A DNA stretch of 64,000 nt from Melitaea cinxia (GCF_905220565.1 NC_059395.1:13867289-13931288); one strand, 5' to 3'. Shown: positions 1-11,796, numbered from the stretch's first letter. Notes: generated by a model from the letters alone, not told the origin. Program-made: numbers and translations.

Positions 1-140
1 GCTGTATTGTTTGTAACTGGCTTTTTGATATCAAGAACAAGTGACATTTCAAATATGAAATTAAAAAGTAAAGAACAGTTTCCCGCCACCTAATTTGTTT
101 CTCTGTCCGCCAAAATGGGTGAATACAACAAAATTAGTTT
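1..140 (+). repeat. Dispersed repeat, copy 1 (partner at 19795-19935)
   Basis: The first 140 bases, including tattgtttgtaactggct and a tccgccaaaat stretch, match the reverse complement of 19795-19935 at most positions. The copy may continue beyond the left edge of the window. The family is not identified. It is an interspersed repeat found in opposite orientations 20 kb apart. Confidence 0.6.
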
Positions 141-1629
141 AAGTATTTCAGTCAGGAAATTTTTATGTCAAAGATGCTTTTCGCTTGTCGTTCGCCGTTT
201 AAATCTAAAAAATTAGAAGTTTGTAATTTTTTGAGAATATTATTGATTTTCTTATTATTTTTCATTTATTAGAAAAAGTCATCGCAAAAGCTATTTAAAA
301 CACGTATTCATACGTTTTAATACTTACGAAATATTTTAAATATACTATGTTTTTCGATAAGTGTTTATTCGAGTTGGACAGACTGTGAGTTTGGCGACTA
401 GCCTACTAGTCTATTACAAAAAGCCATCTACAACTACTAGTCGGCTAAGTCGATTATGGCTTTTTCGTTTGTAAATGCTCTCTTAAATACAAAAGGGTAG
501 TTTGGCATCTGAACTATATTACAGTTGATAATGAAAAATAGTAATTTAGAAAGTAATAAATAATAAATAAGCAATAACTTATTTAATTGTAAACTCGTTT
601 GTTTTTTATTCTATTAATAGTTTATATAATTATTCTCTTGTATATTTTTTATATCCCAAGGCAATAGGACTTTTAATTTTCTAGATTAATTATTATTCGA
701 TTTCCGCACCTTCGGAAATTAACTGTCAATTTTGTCAAGTCGTTTTTACAAAGAAAGAAAAAAAGTTCTTCATTGGCCATTTAAAAAGTTTTTAAACAAT
801 TTTTCAACGACTAAAAATTTTTTTTTTGAGTTTCAGTTTTAAGTATTTTTTCTATTTCTGTGTGATAATCTTAATGTGGTTTACAGAATACATCTACTTA
901 CCGAGTTTCAATAGTATAATTCTTATAGTTTCGGAAAAAAGTGACTGTGACATACGGACGGACAGACAGACAGACATGACGAATCCATAACGGTTCCGTT
1001 TTTTGCCATTTGCTACGGAACCCTAAAAAGACACATTTTCAGTTTTTTATACAATAAACAAATAAAAATATTTTATATATTACTTTATGTGGCATTATAT
1101 ATTCTTTAATTTAGTCATTATTTCATAAAGCTAGATCAGGCGGTTTTGAAGATATTGAAGATTTTCTAAGCGACCATTTTTCCTTGCGGTCTAGTGTATA
1201 TTTATGTACAGATTTGAATTTTTTTAACATATTTAAAATGAACGTTTCCTCATCATAACATCAAAATACTTTTACAGGGTGATATAGTAATTAAATTAAG
1301 ATGTCTCCAAATAGCCATTATGAGGGTTAATGCCACGTACTGATGTGTGCATGTGTTACAAACAAAAGTTAGACACGCAAAAAATTTAATCCTAACACAT
1401 ATATATTATTATATCGTTACAAAATAATTTATTTTATTTTATTTTATTAGGAAAGGATACTGTGATATATTTTAACAATTGCTTTAAAAAGGAAATATCT
1501 AAGCACCATTTAGTTGCTTTTTAAGTTAACGTTTACGTTTGTTGATTAAAGTTAAGTTGTGTTAAATAAATTAGCTATATATACGTAATAGACCTACGAA
1601 CTTAAAATAAGGTAAAGATGTTTATGATA
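141..1629. other. AT-rich noncoding DNA with one repeat end
   Basis: No convincing gene. At about 940-1026 is a (GACA)n-like stretch followed by ggttccgttttttgccattt and cggaaccctaaaaa, whose ends form an imperfect inverted repeat. I recognise this as the end of a common lepidopteran dispersed element. At about 426-467, aaaaagccat and atggcttttt form a small inverted repeat. The rest is AT-rich with no visible signal. Confidence 0.45.
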
Positions 1630-3256
1630 TCAAGATGACATACTGAAACCAGTGTCTTGCCAGTTTTGTTCTAATTGTTTTGACAGAAGTATTAAATAGG
1701 TCAAAGTCGGGGAAATCATTCTTTTGATTTGATCTACGGACCTGAAAAGAAAGGAGTTTTGCTTACAGTTTGCCGAGCAGCTAGGCACATGTAAATAGTT
1801 GAAGGGTCGTCTTAAGGATCTTTTAGGTACCTCTAGGTAAACTTTACTGAGAAGATCGGGAGAATCTAATTCATTTTGCGTTGTCCTGGTCAACCATGTA
1901 ATGTCTGCTATTTTACGGCTTTCATGCAACGGTAATATATGATGTTGTTCTATGTTCGTAACATTCGTCAAACTTGTTAGACTTGAACTGAAGATATCTC
2001 ATAAACTTACGCTGGATTGTTTTTAACCTATTGATATACACAACATATTGAGGGTTTCAAATCTGCGAATCGTATTAGAGTATGCTACGCACATATGAGA
2101 AATAAAGGATCTTAACAAGTTTATTACTACTAAATTGAGTACTTTTGCGTAGAATAAACCACATAGACTTATTTGCTTTTTTACAATATTGTTTGTATGT
2201 TTATCACACGTGAGCTTAGAGTCACGAGTAACGCCTTAGTCTCGTATTTCATCTACTAATTTAAGCTCCTGCTGTCTTAGTACATGTTTAAATTTGATAT
2301 TATTAATTTTGGGCGAGAATGTGATCGAAAAGCATTTCGCGATCTAATGATAATATCTAATTTATTTATGTAACAATAATTTTCGAATCATAAGAGATCC
2401 TGCTGTAGAAGGTGACAATCCTTTTCACTACGTACATTTTGAAAGATCTTCATGTCATCAGCATAAAGTAGGAATTTTGATTGTTTGAAGCAAAAGGCTA
2501 TCAGTCAGTCAGTCAGTTCAGTCTATTGCAGTCCACTGCTACACATAGGCCTCCTCAACTTCGCACTAGACATCCCGGTTTTCCGCAATCCTCATCCAGC
2601 TCACGGCTCACGGCAATTGTAGGTAGATCATCGATCCAACGGGCCGGAGGACGTATCACACTGCATTTGTCAAGACGCGGTCTCCACTTCAGGACCCGTC
2701 TGCTGCAACGGCCATCGGTCCCGCGACACAGATGAATAGCCCACTGCCACTTCAACTTGCTAATGCTGTGGGTTATGTCGGTTACTTTCGTTCTCTCGCG
2801 GATAGTCTCATTTTCAATTCTATCTTTGAGAGAAACCCTAAACATAGCCATAACCATTGCACGTTGAGTGACTTTAAGCTTGTGGACCAGTCCCATCGTC
2901 AGTGTCCACGTCTCGGCTCCGTATGTTAACACAGGCAGGACGCATTGCTCGAAGACTTTTGTCTTCAAGCATTAAAGAATCTTCGAGGTGAAGAATCTTC
3001 GAAAAGATTAAACAGCAAGGGGTCTAGCACTGAGCCTTGTGGGGCCACCAGAAGGTACTCAGTTCCAAGAAGATATATAGCCATTGAGAACAACAGCTTG
3101 AGATCTCATTTCAATATCAGCTTTAATTTGAATTCGAGCATCAAAGAGCTTTTTCAGGAGTATTTTATGATCAAAACATTTACTCATACGATCAAAACAT
3201 TTACTGTATATCATTATATCAGTGAATATAGAGTCATCCTGCGCACCTGAATCCAT
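1630..3256 (-). pseudogene. CR1/jockey-like LINE reverse transcriptase, broken, with nested RTE tail
   Basis: Minus-strand remnants of a non-LTR reverse transcriptase in two parts. Part 1, 3256-2970, reads like the start of the palm (KCFDHKILLKKLFD..., then VPSGGP, equivalent to the usual SGVPQGS region) with a stop codon between. Part 2, 2480-1630, carries the catalytic box as LLYADDMKIF near 2465-2435 and a C-terminal segment (VPKRSLRRPFNYLHVPSC) typical of these elements, with many stops. Between them lies the RTE tail at 2497-2968, inserted in the same orientation. In the first part a short direct duplication (gatcaaaacatttact, near 3170-3205) adds extra codons. The element is dead. Confidence 0.72.
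2497..2968 (-). mobile_element. RTE-type LINE 3' end, 5'-truncated, nested
   Basis: The minus frame 2968-2555 encodes the C-terminal tail typical of RTE elements: QCVLPVLTYGAETWTL, a basic RISKLKWQWA-like stretch, then RPPARWIDDL. It is followed by the common 3' end (GGCCTATGTGTAGCAGTGGACT on the minus strand, interrupted relative to other copies) and a short tandem (ACTG)n tail at 2500-2518. Only the last 140 codons are left, so it is a 5'-truncated insertion. It sits inside the older LINE at 1630-3256. Confidence 0.75.
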
Positions 3257-4529
3257 GCCATAATGAAAGTAGTATATAGTCTGTGAAAAGCAGCAAATTG
3301 GAAGCTGTTGAGCGTATTTTAATAAATAATAGAGTTTAATTTATTATATTATTTGTTTGTACAAAAGTATGTCTTTATTGCCATTGTACCCATTATGTTA
3401 TATTTTTTGTTGGTACAAAATGATAATATTGAGACATCGTTGTCTATCTGTTAGTTTGTCTGTTCATCCATCGAACGAGGCACTGTTAGTACAAAGCTTA
3501 CCCGTTTTCATTTTTTCCTGCTGTAGATAGTTGTTATTTGATGTTAAAAATATTTCGTAACAAACCAGGACTAGGAATTCTAAGCATCAGATGTTTCATT
3601 AAAATAACTTATTAAAAATTAAGATTCAAGATTATGTAGAAGGTAACATGTTATTATTGTTTGTCGATATATTTAATAATTTTAAGATAAATTACTAAGG
3701 TGTTCTGTTATAGTAGATCTAAATTAATTTTTTTAACTAAATTTTAATTTTTAAATAGTGGATGTAGCTTTATTGCTTACTTAATTATTAGGCACTTTAG
3801 ATTACATATTAATTTTTCATTTAAGTATAGCATTTATCATAAAATAGACTTGCTCAAACAATTGTTTTTAAATAATAAAATTGTTTGTGGCTCGTTTTAT
3901 CGTGAGATACATCGTTTTTTTAAACAAATAATTATGATGAAAATAAATTAGTTTAAATGAAATTTTTGTTTAAGGCAGCGACGTCCGTGTAGCTAAAATC
4001 TGTACATAGCTCTATTCATCGCATTAAATGTATACAATTATTTCTTTTTATTATAAGTTAAATGTATATAGTAATTTAAAATAGTTTAGATGTTTTCATC
4101 ATATTATTATCAGTAATTGATAAAGTAACAGGAAAAAATTATCGAAACAATCTTATTTCGAAGAGAGGATAAATAAGCATGATTACACGAACTTTTTAGA
4201 TTGATTAACATTATATCTGTACTGAGTAGTTTGATAACGTTACGGTTTAAAAAAAATTGTGCGTAGGTATTTTGTAACATATTTTACCTTGAGATTCGAA
4301 ATTACTGACGAAAATAAATAAAATTTATGTTTATAAAGGCTTATACAATTGATTCAATGCAGTTTTACGAAACACTAAAAAGGTAATCGGGTCGCTTTGC
4401 TACCCATAAGCAGAACTCGAAGAAAAAGTTTAAGAACGGTAGAGTAGCGAAGTAAATTGCAAAATAGTATTTGTACAGATTCTATATATATATATACTTC
4501 CAATTAACAATTTTATTGTTTTATATCGA
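3257..4529. other. AT-rich noncoding DNA
   Basis: Very AT-rich sequence with short homopolymer runs. I see no open frame of note, no splice-framed segment and no recognisable repeat until the Helitron at 4530. Confidence 0.4.
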
Positions 4530-4863
4530 TCTATACATATAAATAAAATTGGAGGGTCTGTTTGTAATATCAAAATAACCGCATTTTACTAAATGCATAT
4601 TGATGTATATACGGTACATATACCAAAATGACATTTTTTCTCTCTCTCTCTCTCTTTCTTTCTGCCTGTCTGTCTGTTTGTTCCGGTTAATCTCTGAAAC
4701 GGCTGGGCCAATTTTAGTGGTACTTTCACTGGCAGATAGCTGATGTAATAAGAAATAACTTAGGCTACTTTTATTTAAGAAATATTTTTATTTTATAGCT
4801 CTGCGACCCATACAATAACTTTTTTGTTAAATTCCATGCGGACGAAGTCGCAGGCATAGCTAG
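4530..4863 (+). mobile_element. Short non-autonomous Helitron (family 1)
   Basis: A 334-bp element starts TCTATACATATAAATAAAA after a host A (4529) and ends CTAG before a host T (4864), as expected for Helitrons that insert between A and T. An imperfect hairpin (TGCGGACGAAGTCGCA) lies about 10 nt before the end. Internal motifs (tctgtttgt, cggtacatataccaaaat, acggctgggcc) recur at 11402-11534 and, inverted, at 41805-41990. No helicase is encoded. Confidence 0.72.
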
Positions 4864-5135
4864 TATTAAAATAAGATATTATTTTTTTATTGAAATTGTT
4901 AATTAGTAAAAATATTTTATTATGTTAGTTTCTAGAGGAGATCTTTTTTGTTAATTAATGTTAGAAAATAAATGTCATTACTATTTGAATAATTTTTAGA
5001 CTCTAATTAATATTTTAAATTGCTCAATATTTTTCATATCATCTTTCCTTTGATTTTCATACTACGTACCTATATATAGGAAATAGGTACTTACATTTTA
5101 TACTATAAAATAAAGTGTAACTGAGGATTAATTAT

Positions 5136-5322
5136 ACTGTTTTCAAGCAGTGTTGTGTTCCTGTTGGTGAGTAAGGTGACCAGAGCTCCTGGGGGGAATT
5201 GGGGGTAGGGTAGGCAACGCGTTTTCAATGCTTTTGGTGCTGCAGGCGCCTATAAGCTACGGTAATCGCTTACCATCAGGTGAACCGTACACTTGTTTGG
5301 CGACTTAGTTGTATAAAAAAAG
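5136..5322 (+). repeat. Dispersed repeat R, copy 1
   Basis: Contains agctcctggggggaat, then gcttaccatcaggtga and a 3' end tttggcgacttagttgtataaaaaaa. The same order of motifs occurs at 8985-9259 and 17931-18210, all on the plus strand. The A-rich end and consistent orientation suggest a retroposed tail (SINE or LINE 3' end). I recognise the motif set as common in Lepidoptera but cannot name the family. Confidence 0.6.
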
Positions 5323-6764
5323 TGTTTGGTCTTCATTCTAGTGTAATTAGGGTGTAAAAGCAGTAGTTTAAGAATAGGATGAAACTCTAAAGTTGTTTAC
5401 GAACAAAGTTTACCTCTTGTTATAAATTAATGTGGGGTGAATCATTCGCTAAAGTGGAAAAATATATAGTAGAACCTTTTTAAAGAGCTTAAAGTAAACA
5501 GCGCGCTATTGAGCTTTCTTAATTAATATAACTCAATCAATATAATAACAAACTTGTGTTTGAAAAGCAATTCTTCAAGCTGAGTTATTTAATTTTTGTT
5601 TAGTTTTGTTAATATAGTGTTGTTTTTAATAATAATAATTTAATAATTGAAATTAATTTGTAAAATAGTTGTTAAATAGTTACGACGGAACATAAGAATT
5701 GTGAAATATAAGTACATAAGGGTCTAAGAACATAACCCTCTTTTTTTAGGTTGCGTCTCTATCATCTTAAATTGCGTACGATAAACGCTCGTAAGATTAC
5801 CGTTTAGCCTTGTCTCGGACCTATTTTATCGATAAGTGTTTACTTCTATACTTCTATAGCTTCTATATGGATGTTATTGTGAGCACGGTAGTCATTTCTG
5901 TAATTGATAGCCGAACATAATCCTATTTTGCTGCTACTAAAAATGTTTTTAATTAATTTAGTAAGGGAAACAGAGGAGAGTTGAAACAGTTTTTACGTTA
6001 AGAATCACTTTAAAAATAAACTATAGTGTGTATGCTAAATGAAACCTTGTCTAATTAAAAAATGGTCACGACAATAACATCCACGATTTATTTTGTACCC
6101 ATAAAAATAAACTTAAAGACGGAGACGGTCACTTTAATTCATCGCTCCTCCTAGTGACGTGAGTAGTTAAGAAAATTTTAAATATATATTATCTAGAAAA
6201 AAAAATTGTTATAAGAACACACATTTGAAAGTAACTGTTCTATTAAAACATAATTAACATTATCCTAAAAAAAAGTTTAAATTGTTTAAATTGGTGATAA
6301 TTCGTTTTGCACTTTTCTAATATTTTGTAAACTTTTTTGGACTCCGCTTTCAGTAGATGTGAAGTTACTTTTATTGAAAATACACCGGATGTGGGAGAAG
6401 TTACAGATGATCAATTGAAAACTGAAGAATAGTCATTAGCATGAACCTAAGTTGACATGTTAATAGTACAAACTACAAAATGCAAACAGTGAAGTATAAA
6501 CTACACTGGTAGCAGCAGAAGAAACATTCAAGTTATAGGTCGAGAATCTTAAGTTGGATCATAACGAGCTCAAACAGCTTATAACGAGCTGTAGCTTTAA
6601 TAGTGCGATAATCAACCCTATTCTTGTCTTAACCTAATGCTAGGTATTACTAAAAATGTCAATTTTGGCGCAAACACGACTACTATGGGAAGATAGCGGG
6701 TGAAAAAAGTGACAATTTAGTCATATTACTAGCTCGCTTGCATTTAGATTTCGAACACGTTTTT
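5323..6764. other. AT-rich noncoding DNA
   Basis: No coding or RNA signal and no recognisable repeat. Sequence is AT-rich with scattered stops in all frames. Confidence 0.4.
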
Positions 6765-7018
6765 TAAATTCCCTGTTTCAACTTCCCTCGCTCTCCCCTA
6801 GGTTCTAGCCGTACTTGCAACTGTTTTCGCCTGAAGTTCTCAGGTTCTAAGCGGCGAGTTAAGATGAAACGTAGACTAGTTTTTAAGTTAAACATCCAGC
6901 TATACCTGTCTGTCCTTGTGGGTCTTGTGGTCTCGTGCCTCGGAGAGCATGTTAAGCTGTCAGTCCCGGTTTTTATCATAAATACCTAAATAGCGAACGT
7001 TACTCATAATACATCCGC
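6765..7018 (+). repeat. Dispersed repeat T, copy 1
   Basis: Contains cggagagcatgttaagctgt followed by cagtcccggtttttatcata and gcgaacgttactcataata. The same series is at 55090-55185, where it runs into a LINE-like 3' end. An antisense open frame of 71 codons is a by-product. Likely the 3' part of a non-LTR element. Confidence 0.55.
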
Positions 7019-7071
7019 GACATCCGTCACATAATAAGATTATTTTATTAAGTAGATAATAGCAGATGTGA

Positions 7072-7077
7072 ATGCGC

Positions 7078-7108
<31 letters not shown>

Positions 7109-7164
7109 TGCGTGCATCCGTGCATCCGTGCGTCCGCGAATGCGTGCGTGCGTGCGTGCGTGTG

Positions 7165-7216
<52 letters not shown>

Positions 7217-7247
7217 TGATTGCGTGCGCGCGTGTTTATGTGTGTGT
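7072..7247. repeat. (TGCG)n microsatellite
   Basis: About 175 bp of TGCG tetranucleotide repeat with a (TG)n lead and a few interruptions (gcatccgtgcatccg, attgcg). It has no stop codon in several frames on both strands and so produces long spurious reading frames rich in Arg, Cys, Val, Ala, Thr and His. Confidence 0.92.
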
Positions 7248-7501
7248 TATTATTTATACATATTATATACAACTAAAAAATATCTTAATATTTATTTTTA
7301 TAAAAGATATAAGATCAATCAAAATACCTTCACAAGAAATTTCCTTTTGTACGAAAAATTTAGTAAGTAATCAAAAGCATTTTGAAGTTTATTTTTAGCT
7401 TAGTTATACGAGACAACTCTATAATTTGTAATCGCTAAAGAATTTTCATGACGAAACAGAAATAGAAATTAATTTTAAGAAAATGAATTAGGCTACAGCA
7501 A

Positions 7502-8425
7502 TCTCAATATATAAAACAAAGTCTAGTTTGTTCGAATACTTATAACTCGATAACTGCTGGACCGATTTTCATGGTTTTTGATTTCTTGTATTTGTCTCCG
7601 TCCGGAATAGCAGAATAACTTTTAAAAACATTAGGAAACTTACTAAAAATTAAAATAAAAGAAAAAAAATCTAATACAAAATGTTCATGAGTCAACATGG
7701 TTGATAATGATGTTAATATAATAATGTCAGTAATGAAAAAGATTGACATATATTGATTGTCAAATATTTATGCGTGCGCTCAGAAATTTATTTTGGGTAA
7801 ACTTCTTCTTTCTTCAATATACAAATGATCCATTTTTGATAGCGAAAAATATCTATTCATATAATAAAATGGTAGGAAAGTCAAAACTATACATTGAATA
7901 TTTTTTTAAAATACTTGGGGTGTGATCTACAATCGATACCGAAGCCAAAAATATAGTTTTTAGAATTTTTGTCCGTTTGTCTGTATGTATGTCTGGGATA
8001 AACTCAAAAAGTACCGCATGGATTTACTTCAAATTTGGCACGAATATTATTAAGAAGTCGGGTCAACATATAGGCTACATATTATCATGCTATCACCTAC
8101 CGGGAACGAGCAGTGAGCTTTTATTTCCTCAACGCATTCTGTAACAACGTGTAATCTAACGACGCATATTTGAATGTTGTTGTTTTTATGTTAATAACCA
8201 ATATAAGCTAGCTTCACACTATAAAAATCACGCAATATAAGTAACTAAGCCGATAAACATAATTAAATGAATATAAGTAGACAAGACAATTTTAGAGCAG
8301 CGCCATCTATTAGATATGAAATGTAAAGAAGAAACGGGTAATGAATGTTATTTTAAAAGGTATAATCTTAGGTATTTTTGGTGCTGTATAGAGTTCACGT
8401 AGACGACGTCGCGGGCAGCAGCTAG
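7502..8425 (+). mobile_element. Helitron-derived composite
   Basis: Ends cgtcgcgggcagcagCTAG at 8425 before a host T, a Helitron 3' terminus with a small GC-rich hairpin. A possible 5' end is TCTCAATATATAAAACAAAG at 7502 after A. The interior shows typical Helitron filler (ctgctggaccgattttcatg at 7553; accgcatggatttacttcaa near 8013). At 7925-7980 lies part of another repeat (ccgaagccaaaaatatagttttta). Whether this is one 0.9-kb element or two joined pieces is unclear. Confidence 0.5.
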
Positions 8426-8455
8426 TATATAATAAAAAAATATATATAATAAAGA

Positions 8456-8646
8456 CTAGCTGACCCCGCAAACGTTGTTTTGCCATATATGTTATTAAGC
8501 CCCATATAGCTTAGGGGTATGAAAAATAGATGTTCTCCGATTCTAAGACCTACCCGATATGCACACTTAATTTCATAAAAATCGGTCCACCCGTTTCGGA
8601 GGAGTATTGTAACAAATATTGTGATACGAGAATTTATATATAAGAA
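8456..8646 (-). mobile_element. Short non-autonomous Helitron (family 2)
   Basis: On the minus strand it ends GGTCAGCTAG at 8456 before T, and starts near 8646 (TTCTTATATATAAATTCTCG). The interior has tcggtccacccgtttcgga and acctacccgatatgcacac (plus-strand reading), shared with the copies at 11535-11737 and 35115-35250. Confidence 0.65.
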
Positions 8647-8693
8647 TATGACATTAATTATCATCATATAGTATATAGGTATTTTGTTTCATC

Positions 8694-8775
8694 ACTTCAG
8701 CCTATGACAGTCCACTGCTGGACATAGGCCTCCCCAAGTTTGCGGCAGACATCCCGGTTTTCCGCAATCCTCATC
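8694..8775 (-). repeat. RTE-type LINE 3' end fragment
   Basis: Plus-strand text cagtccactgctggacatag followed by gcctccccaagtttgcggca and catcccggttttccgcaatc is the reverse complement of the RTE 3' terminus, as at 2521-2600 and 49745. Only about 80 bp remain. Confidence 0.65.
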
Positions 8776-8808
8776 AGGTATTTTGGTAATTCAATATGAA
8801 TATATCTA

Positions 8809-8918
8809 TCTATACTAATATATACTATAATCTGGTGTTTGAATCTTCAAATTTTTCAATCAAATCTTATAACATCGTTTCGCAAATTAACGCGTGTGAA
8901 ACAGCGGGGCACAGCTAA
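8809..8918 (+). mobile_element. Very short Helitron
   Basis: A 110-bp element starts TCTATACTAATATATACTAT after A (8808) and ends gcggggcacagCTAA before T (8919). CTAA fits the CTRR rule. It retains little more than the two ends. Confidence 0.6.
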
Positions 8919-8984
8919 TACTATAATAAATAAATAAAAAATAAATATATTTAACATATAAAAAGTATTTTTTATATATTTTTT

Positions 8985-9259
8985 GAGGTAGGACACAGCA
9001 GAATATATCCTGATCAAAATCTGGAGCAGTCCGTCTGCGGAACTATCTCAACCGCACAGAAGATCACAGATAAATAATCCTGCTCTCAAGTAGTGTTGCG
9101 TTCCAGTAGCGATTAAGGTAGCCTGAGTTGCCGGGGAGGTTCGGGGGCAGGGTCAGAAACGCGCTTGCGATGCTGCTGATGTTGCAGACGTCTATGGGCT
9201 ACGGTAACCATTTACCATCATTATAGGCTTATTTGCCGACTCAGTCGTATAAAAAATAC
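8985..9259 (+). repeat. Dispersed repeat R, copy 2
   Basis: A longer copy than 5136-5322: it begins gaggtaggacacagcagaat and includes ggagcagtccgtctgcgg, then the shared ggggaggttcgggggcaggg, ttaccatca and gccgactcagtcgtataaaa end. Same strand as the other two copies. Confidence 0.6.
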
Positions 9260-9995
9260 AGTTGTCTATTCCTAAGATATGCGACCTAATGATTGCGTTT
9301 TAGCTAACAGTTGGCGGATGTAGATACATAATTTTGTTCGTAATAAATGCAATTTACACTCAGACTTAGGATGGGATTCGAACTAACAACCCCGGAGCAA
9401 AATAGTAGAGACTCTGCAAACTGCGCTATCGAATTAGTCAAAAGACAAACGCCATGAAGTCTTATCGTGAACACAATATTTTAAGCTAAATTTCTCACAT
9501 GTTGTAACATTTAATTTACACAATTTAACGATTTCATTGTCATTCTTTTAGAATATTCTAACAATACGATCACGAAGTACGACTAACGCTGCTTACAAGG
9601 ATGTTTACAGTTTTCGAGTAAATACAATTCAGTTATTGTAGGTACTTTAACAGTCATTATTGCATGCTAATCTTTATTCTGACCAATGGGAAAGTTGGTA
9701 CTGTTTTGTAAAGTCGTATAGTTCACTACTACTACGTTTCGCTCCACTTGTTGTCCTTGACCTTGATCTTTTAATTTCAATATTCAGATTGACATTTTAA
9801 GTATTTTAAATTTATAATGTCATCGTTCTCCATATTCTCACAAGACATATTAAAAATACTATAATATTTAAACTGATCATAATTGTTGATACATTTGTCA
9901 TCGTTAACCTTACTTGGACGACATATAGGCATTAAAAATAAATATACAAATAACACATAAATATTTTAAAGTTAAATATATATTATTTAACCTTA
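9260..9995. other. Noncoding DNA
   Basis: No coding signal. Around 9370-9440 is gggattcgaactaacaacccc, which is tRNA B-box-like but without a matching acceptor stem, so at most an eroded SINE piece. The remainder is AT-rich. Confidence 0.35.
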
Positions 9996-10440
9996 ATGAG
10001 CGGCCGCTACCTGTGCCGAGTGCTGGGGCGGGAGCTGACGTCGAAGTGTCATCACTGCGACGTCGGTATCGAAAAGACGGCGGAGCACACGCGCGCGGAC
10101 TGTCTAGCGTGGAGTGAAGACCGCGCCGCCTTATCGGCAGTTGTTGGATCTCTCGCTGTCGGCTTTAATTAGGGCTATGGTCGACATTGAGGAAAAATGG
10201 ATTGCAGTTTCCTTCTTCTGCAATTCCATAATGCTGCAGAAGGAAGCAGCAGAACGGGAGCGAGAACAAGATCCAAACTCGCTCCCCCGGGCTGGAGGCA
10301 TCCGTTAGGGATTTCCTCTGGGTAAAAAATGGGGGCCTTTTATGACTAACATTGCTAGAGGTCATCAATGGAGTCTGTTCAAATGTCTTAAAGGGATTGA
10401 AAATTATCATGCTTTTCTTCAGAACCACTATAAAGAATTT
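9996..10440 (+). pseudogene. R1-clade LINE 3' end (ORF2 tail and 3' UTR), frameshifted
   Basis: GC-rich plus-strand sequence encodes the end of an R1-type ORF2. First frame, 9996-10172: GRYLCRVLGRELTSKCHHCD followed by HTRADCLAW, i.e. a C-x2-C-x(n)-H-x4-C zinc knuckle. The reading then continues in another frame to 10308 (SALIRAMVDIEEKWIAVSFF, MLQKEAAERERE, stop TAG), so a frameshift breaks the gene around 10140-10170. The following 130 bases with gggggccttttatgac look like 3' UTR. R1 elements normally target 28S rDNA; this is a dead, dispersed 5'-truncated copy. Base composition differs sharply from the surroundings. Confidence 0.75.
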
Positions 10441-11374
10441 AGATTAATATAACTAGCAGGCTCTTTATGAACTGAATTGAAATATACGACTAGTATAGAA
10501 AGCGTAAAGGCGATACCTTCATTGCATCGTTGGCATTCTATAGAACAGTAGGTTCTTCAGATCCTTGAGAGAGAGAATACAGAGAGTAAGAGTCTAAAAA
10601 TTTATTTTGATGCGCACGCATACTTGTTTTCTTTAAGTAGATTTTTTTTTGTTTTTATAATGGCTACGTGACTTATTGCGCGACTGTCTCACTGGCACTT
10701 TCACAGCTCGACGCCGAGCGAAGTTATATAGAATATTCGTCGCATTCCTCGTATGTTGGTAGAAAAATGACAAACAAATGTTTTCACATATCTCTTTAAT
10801 GGTTCTAAAATTGTTTTCAAGTATTGCTTTGATATTGTATGGAAAATATACACATAAATATTACAATTAAGAAAAGAAACACTACTATTATCTAAAATAA
10901 TGCGTTTAAAAATATTATATTATATACTAATACCTAGATACTTACAATGAATTGTAGTTATAATATATATAATTTGTCTAGGAAATTATTATCATATGTT
11001 GTAAATAAAAAATGAAAACTATTTCAAAATCATGTTACAAAGTAATAAAAACGTGTACATTAATAAAGTTGGATTACATCCTTAATGTTAATGAGACGTC
11101 ATTTATTAAAGTTATTTAAGTACCATTAAATGAAAATTGTAAAAAGAGATTCTTGACAAAGATATTTTATTCGGCACTTTCAAGTACGATCGGAAGTTAA
11201 AACCAATATGTTGGTATACCAACCAATACAACACCGAATAAGGTTCAAATATCTCCGTTTTTAGTTATTCTTTAAGTACATGTTACTACATCGAAATTGG
11301 CTTATAATTGCCGAAACTATCCCGTAATAATAACATAAATATAAATGAATATATATATATATGGTCGAATTAAG
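10441..11374. other. AT-rich noncoding DNA
   Basis: No gene or repeat that I recognise. At 11375-11400 a short right-hand end of the fold-back MITE family remains (cctcctttttgaagtcggtt). Confidence 0.35.
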
Positions 11375-11401
11375 TAACCGCCTCCTTTTTGAAGTCGGTT
11401 A

Positions 11402-11534
11402 AATAAATAAAATTGGAGTGTCTGTTTGTAATATTCAAATAACCGCTTTTTCCTAAATTCATATGTAGGTATGGATACACGGTACATGTACCAAAATAAC
11501 ATTTATTATAATTTTTGTCTGTCTGTCTCTGAAA
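11402..11534 (+). mobile_element. Family 1 Helitron, 5' fragment
   Basis: Matches the first 130 bp of the element at 4530 (aaataaaattggagtgtctg, cggtacatgtaccaaaataa, gtctgtctgtctctgaaa). It is interrupted at 11535 by a family 2 Helitron, so this copy was the target of a later insertion or end-swap. Confidence 0.55.
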
Positions 11535-11736
11535 TCTTACATATAAAATTCTTGTCACAATGTTAGTTAACATACTCGTCCGAAACGGCTGGACCGATTT
11601 TTATGAAATTTTGTGTGCATATCGGGTAGGTCTGAGAATCGGTCAACATCTATTTTTCATACCCTAAGTTGTAAAGGGGAAGGGATTAAGGGAGTTAATA
11701 ACATATATGGCAAAACAACGTTTGTGGAATCAGCTA

Positions 11737-11737
<1 letters not shown>
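11535..11737 (+). mobile_element. Short non-autonomous Helitron (family 2)
   Basis: A 203-bp element begins TCTTACATATAAAATTCTTG after A (11534) and ends cagCTAG before T (11738). Interior motifs ggctggaccgatttttatga and catatcgggtaggtctgaga match the inverted copy at 8456-8646. Confidence 0.7.

Positions 11738-11795
<58 letters not shown>
11738..11795. repeat. (TA)n microsatellite abutting a Helitron 3' end
   Basis: 58 bp of perfect TA dinucleotide directly after the CTAG terminus of the preceding Helitron. Confidence 0.95.

Positions 11796-11796
<1 letters not shown>

Noticed and set aside
7048..7398. Overlapping open frames of 74-108 codons on both strands
   Set aside because: They are translations of the (TGCG)n microsatellite and have no stop only because of the repeat unit.
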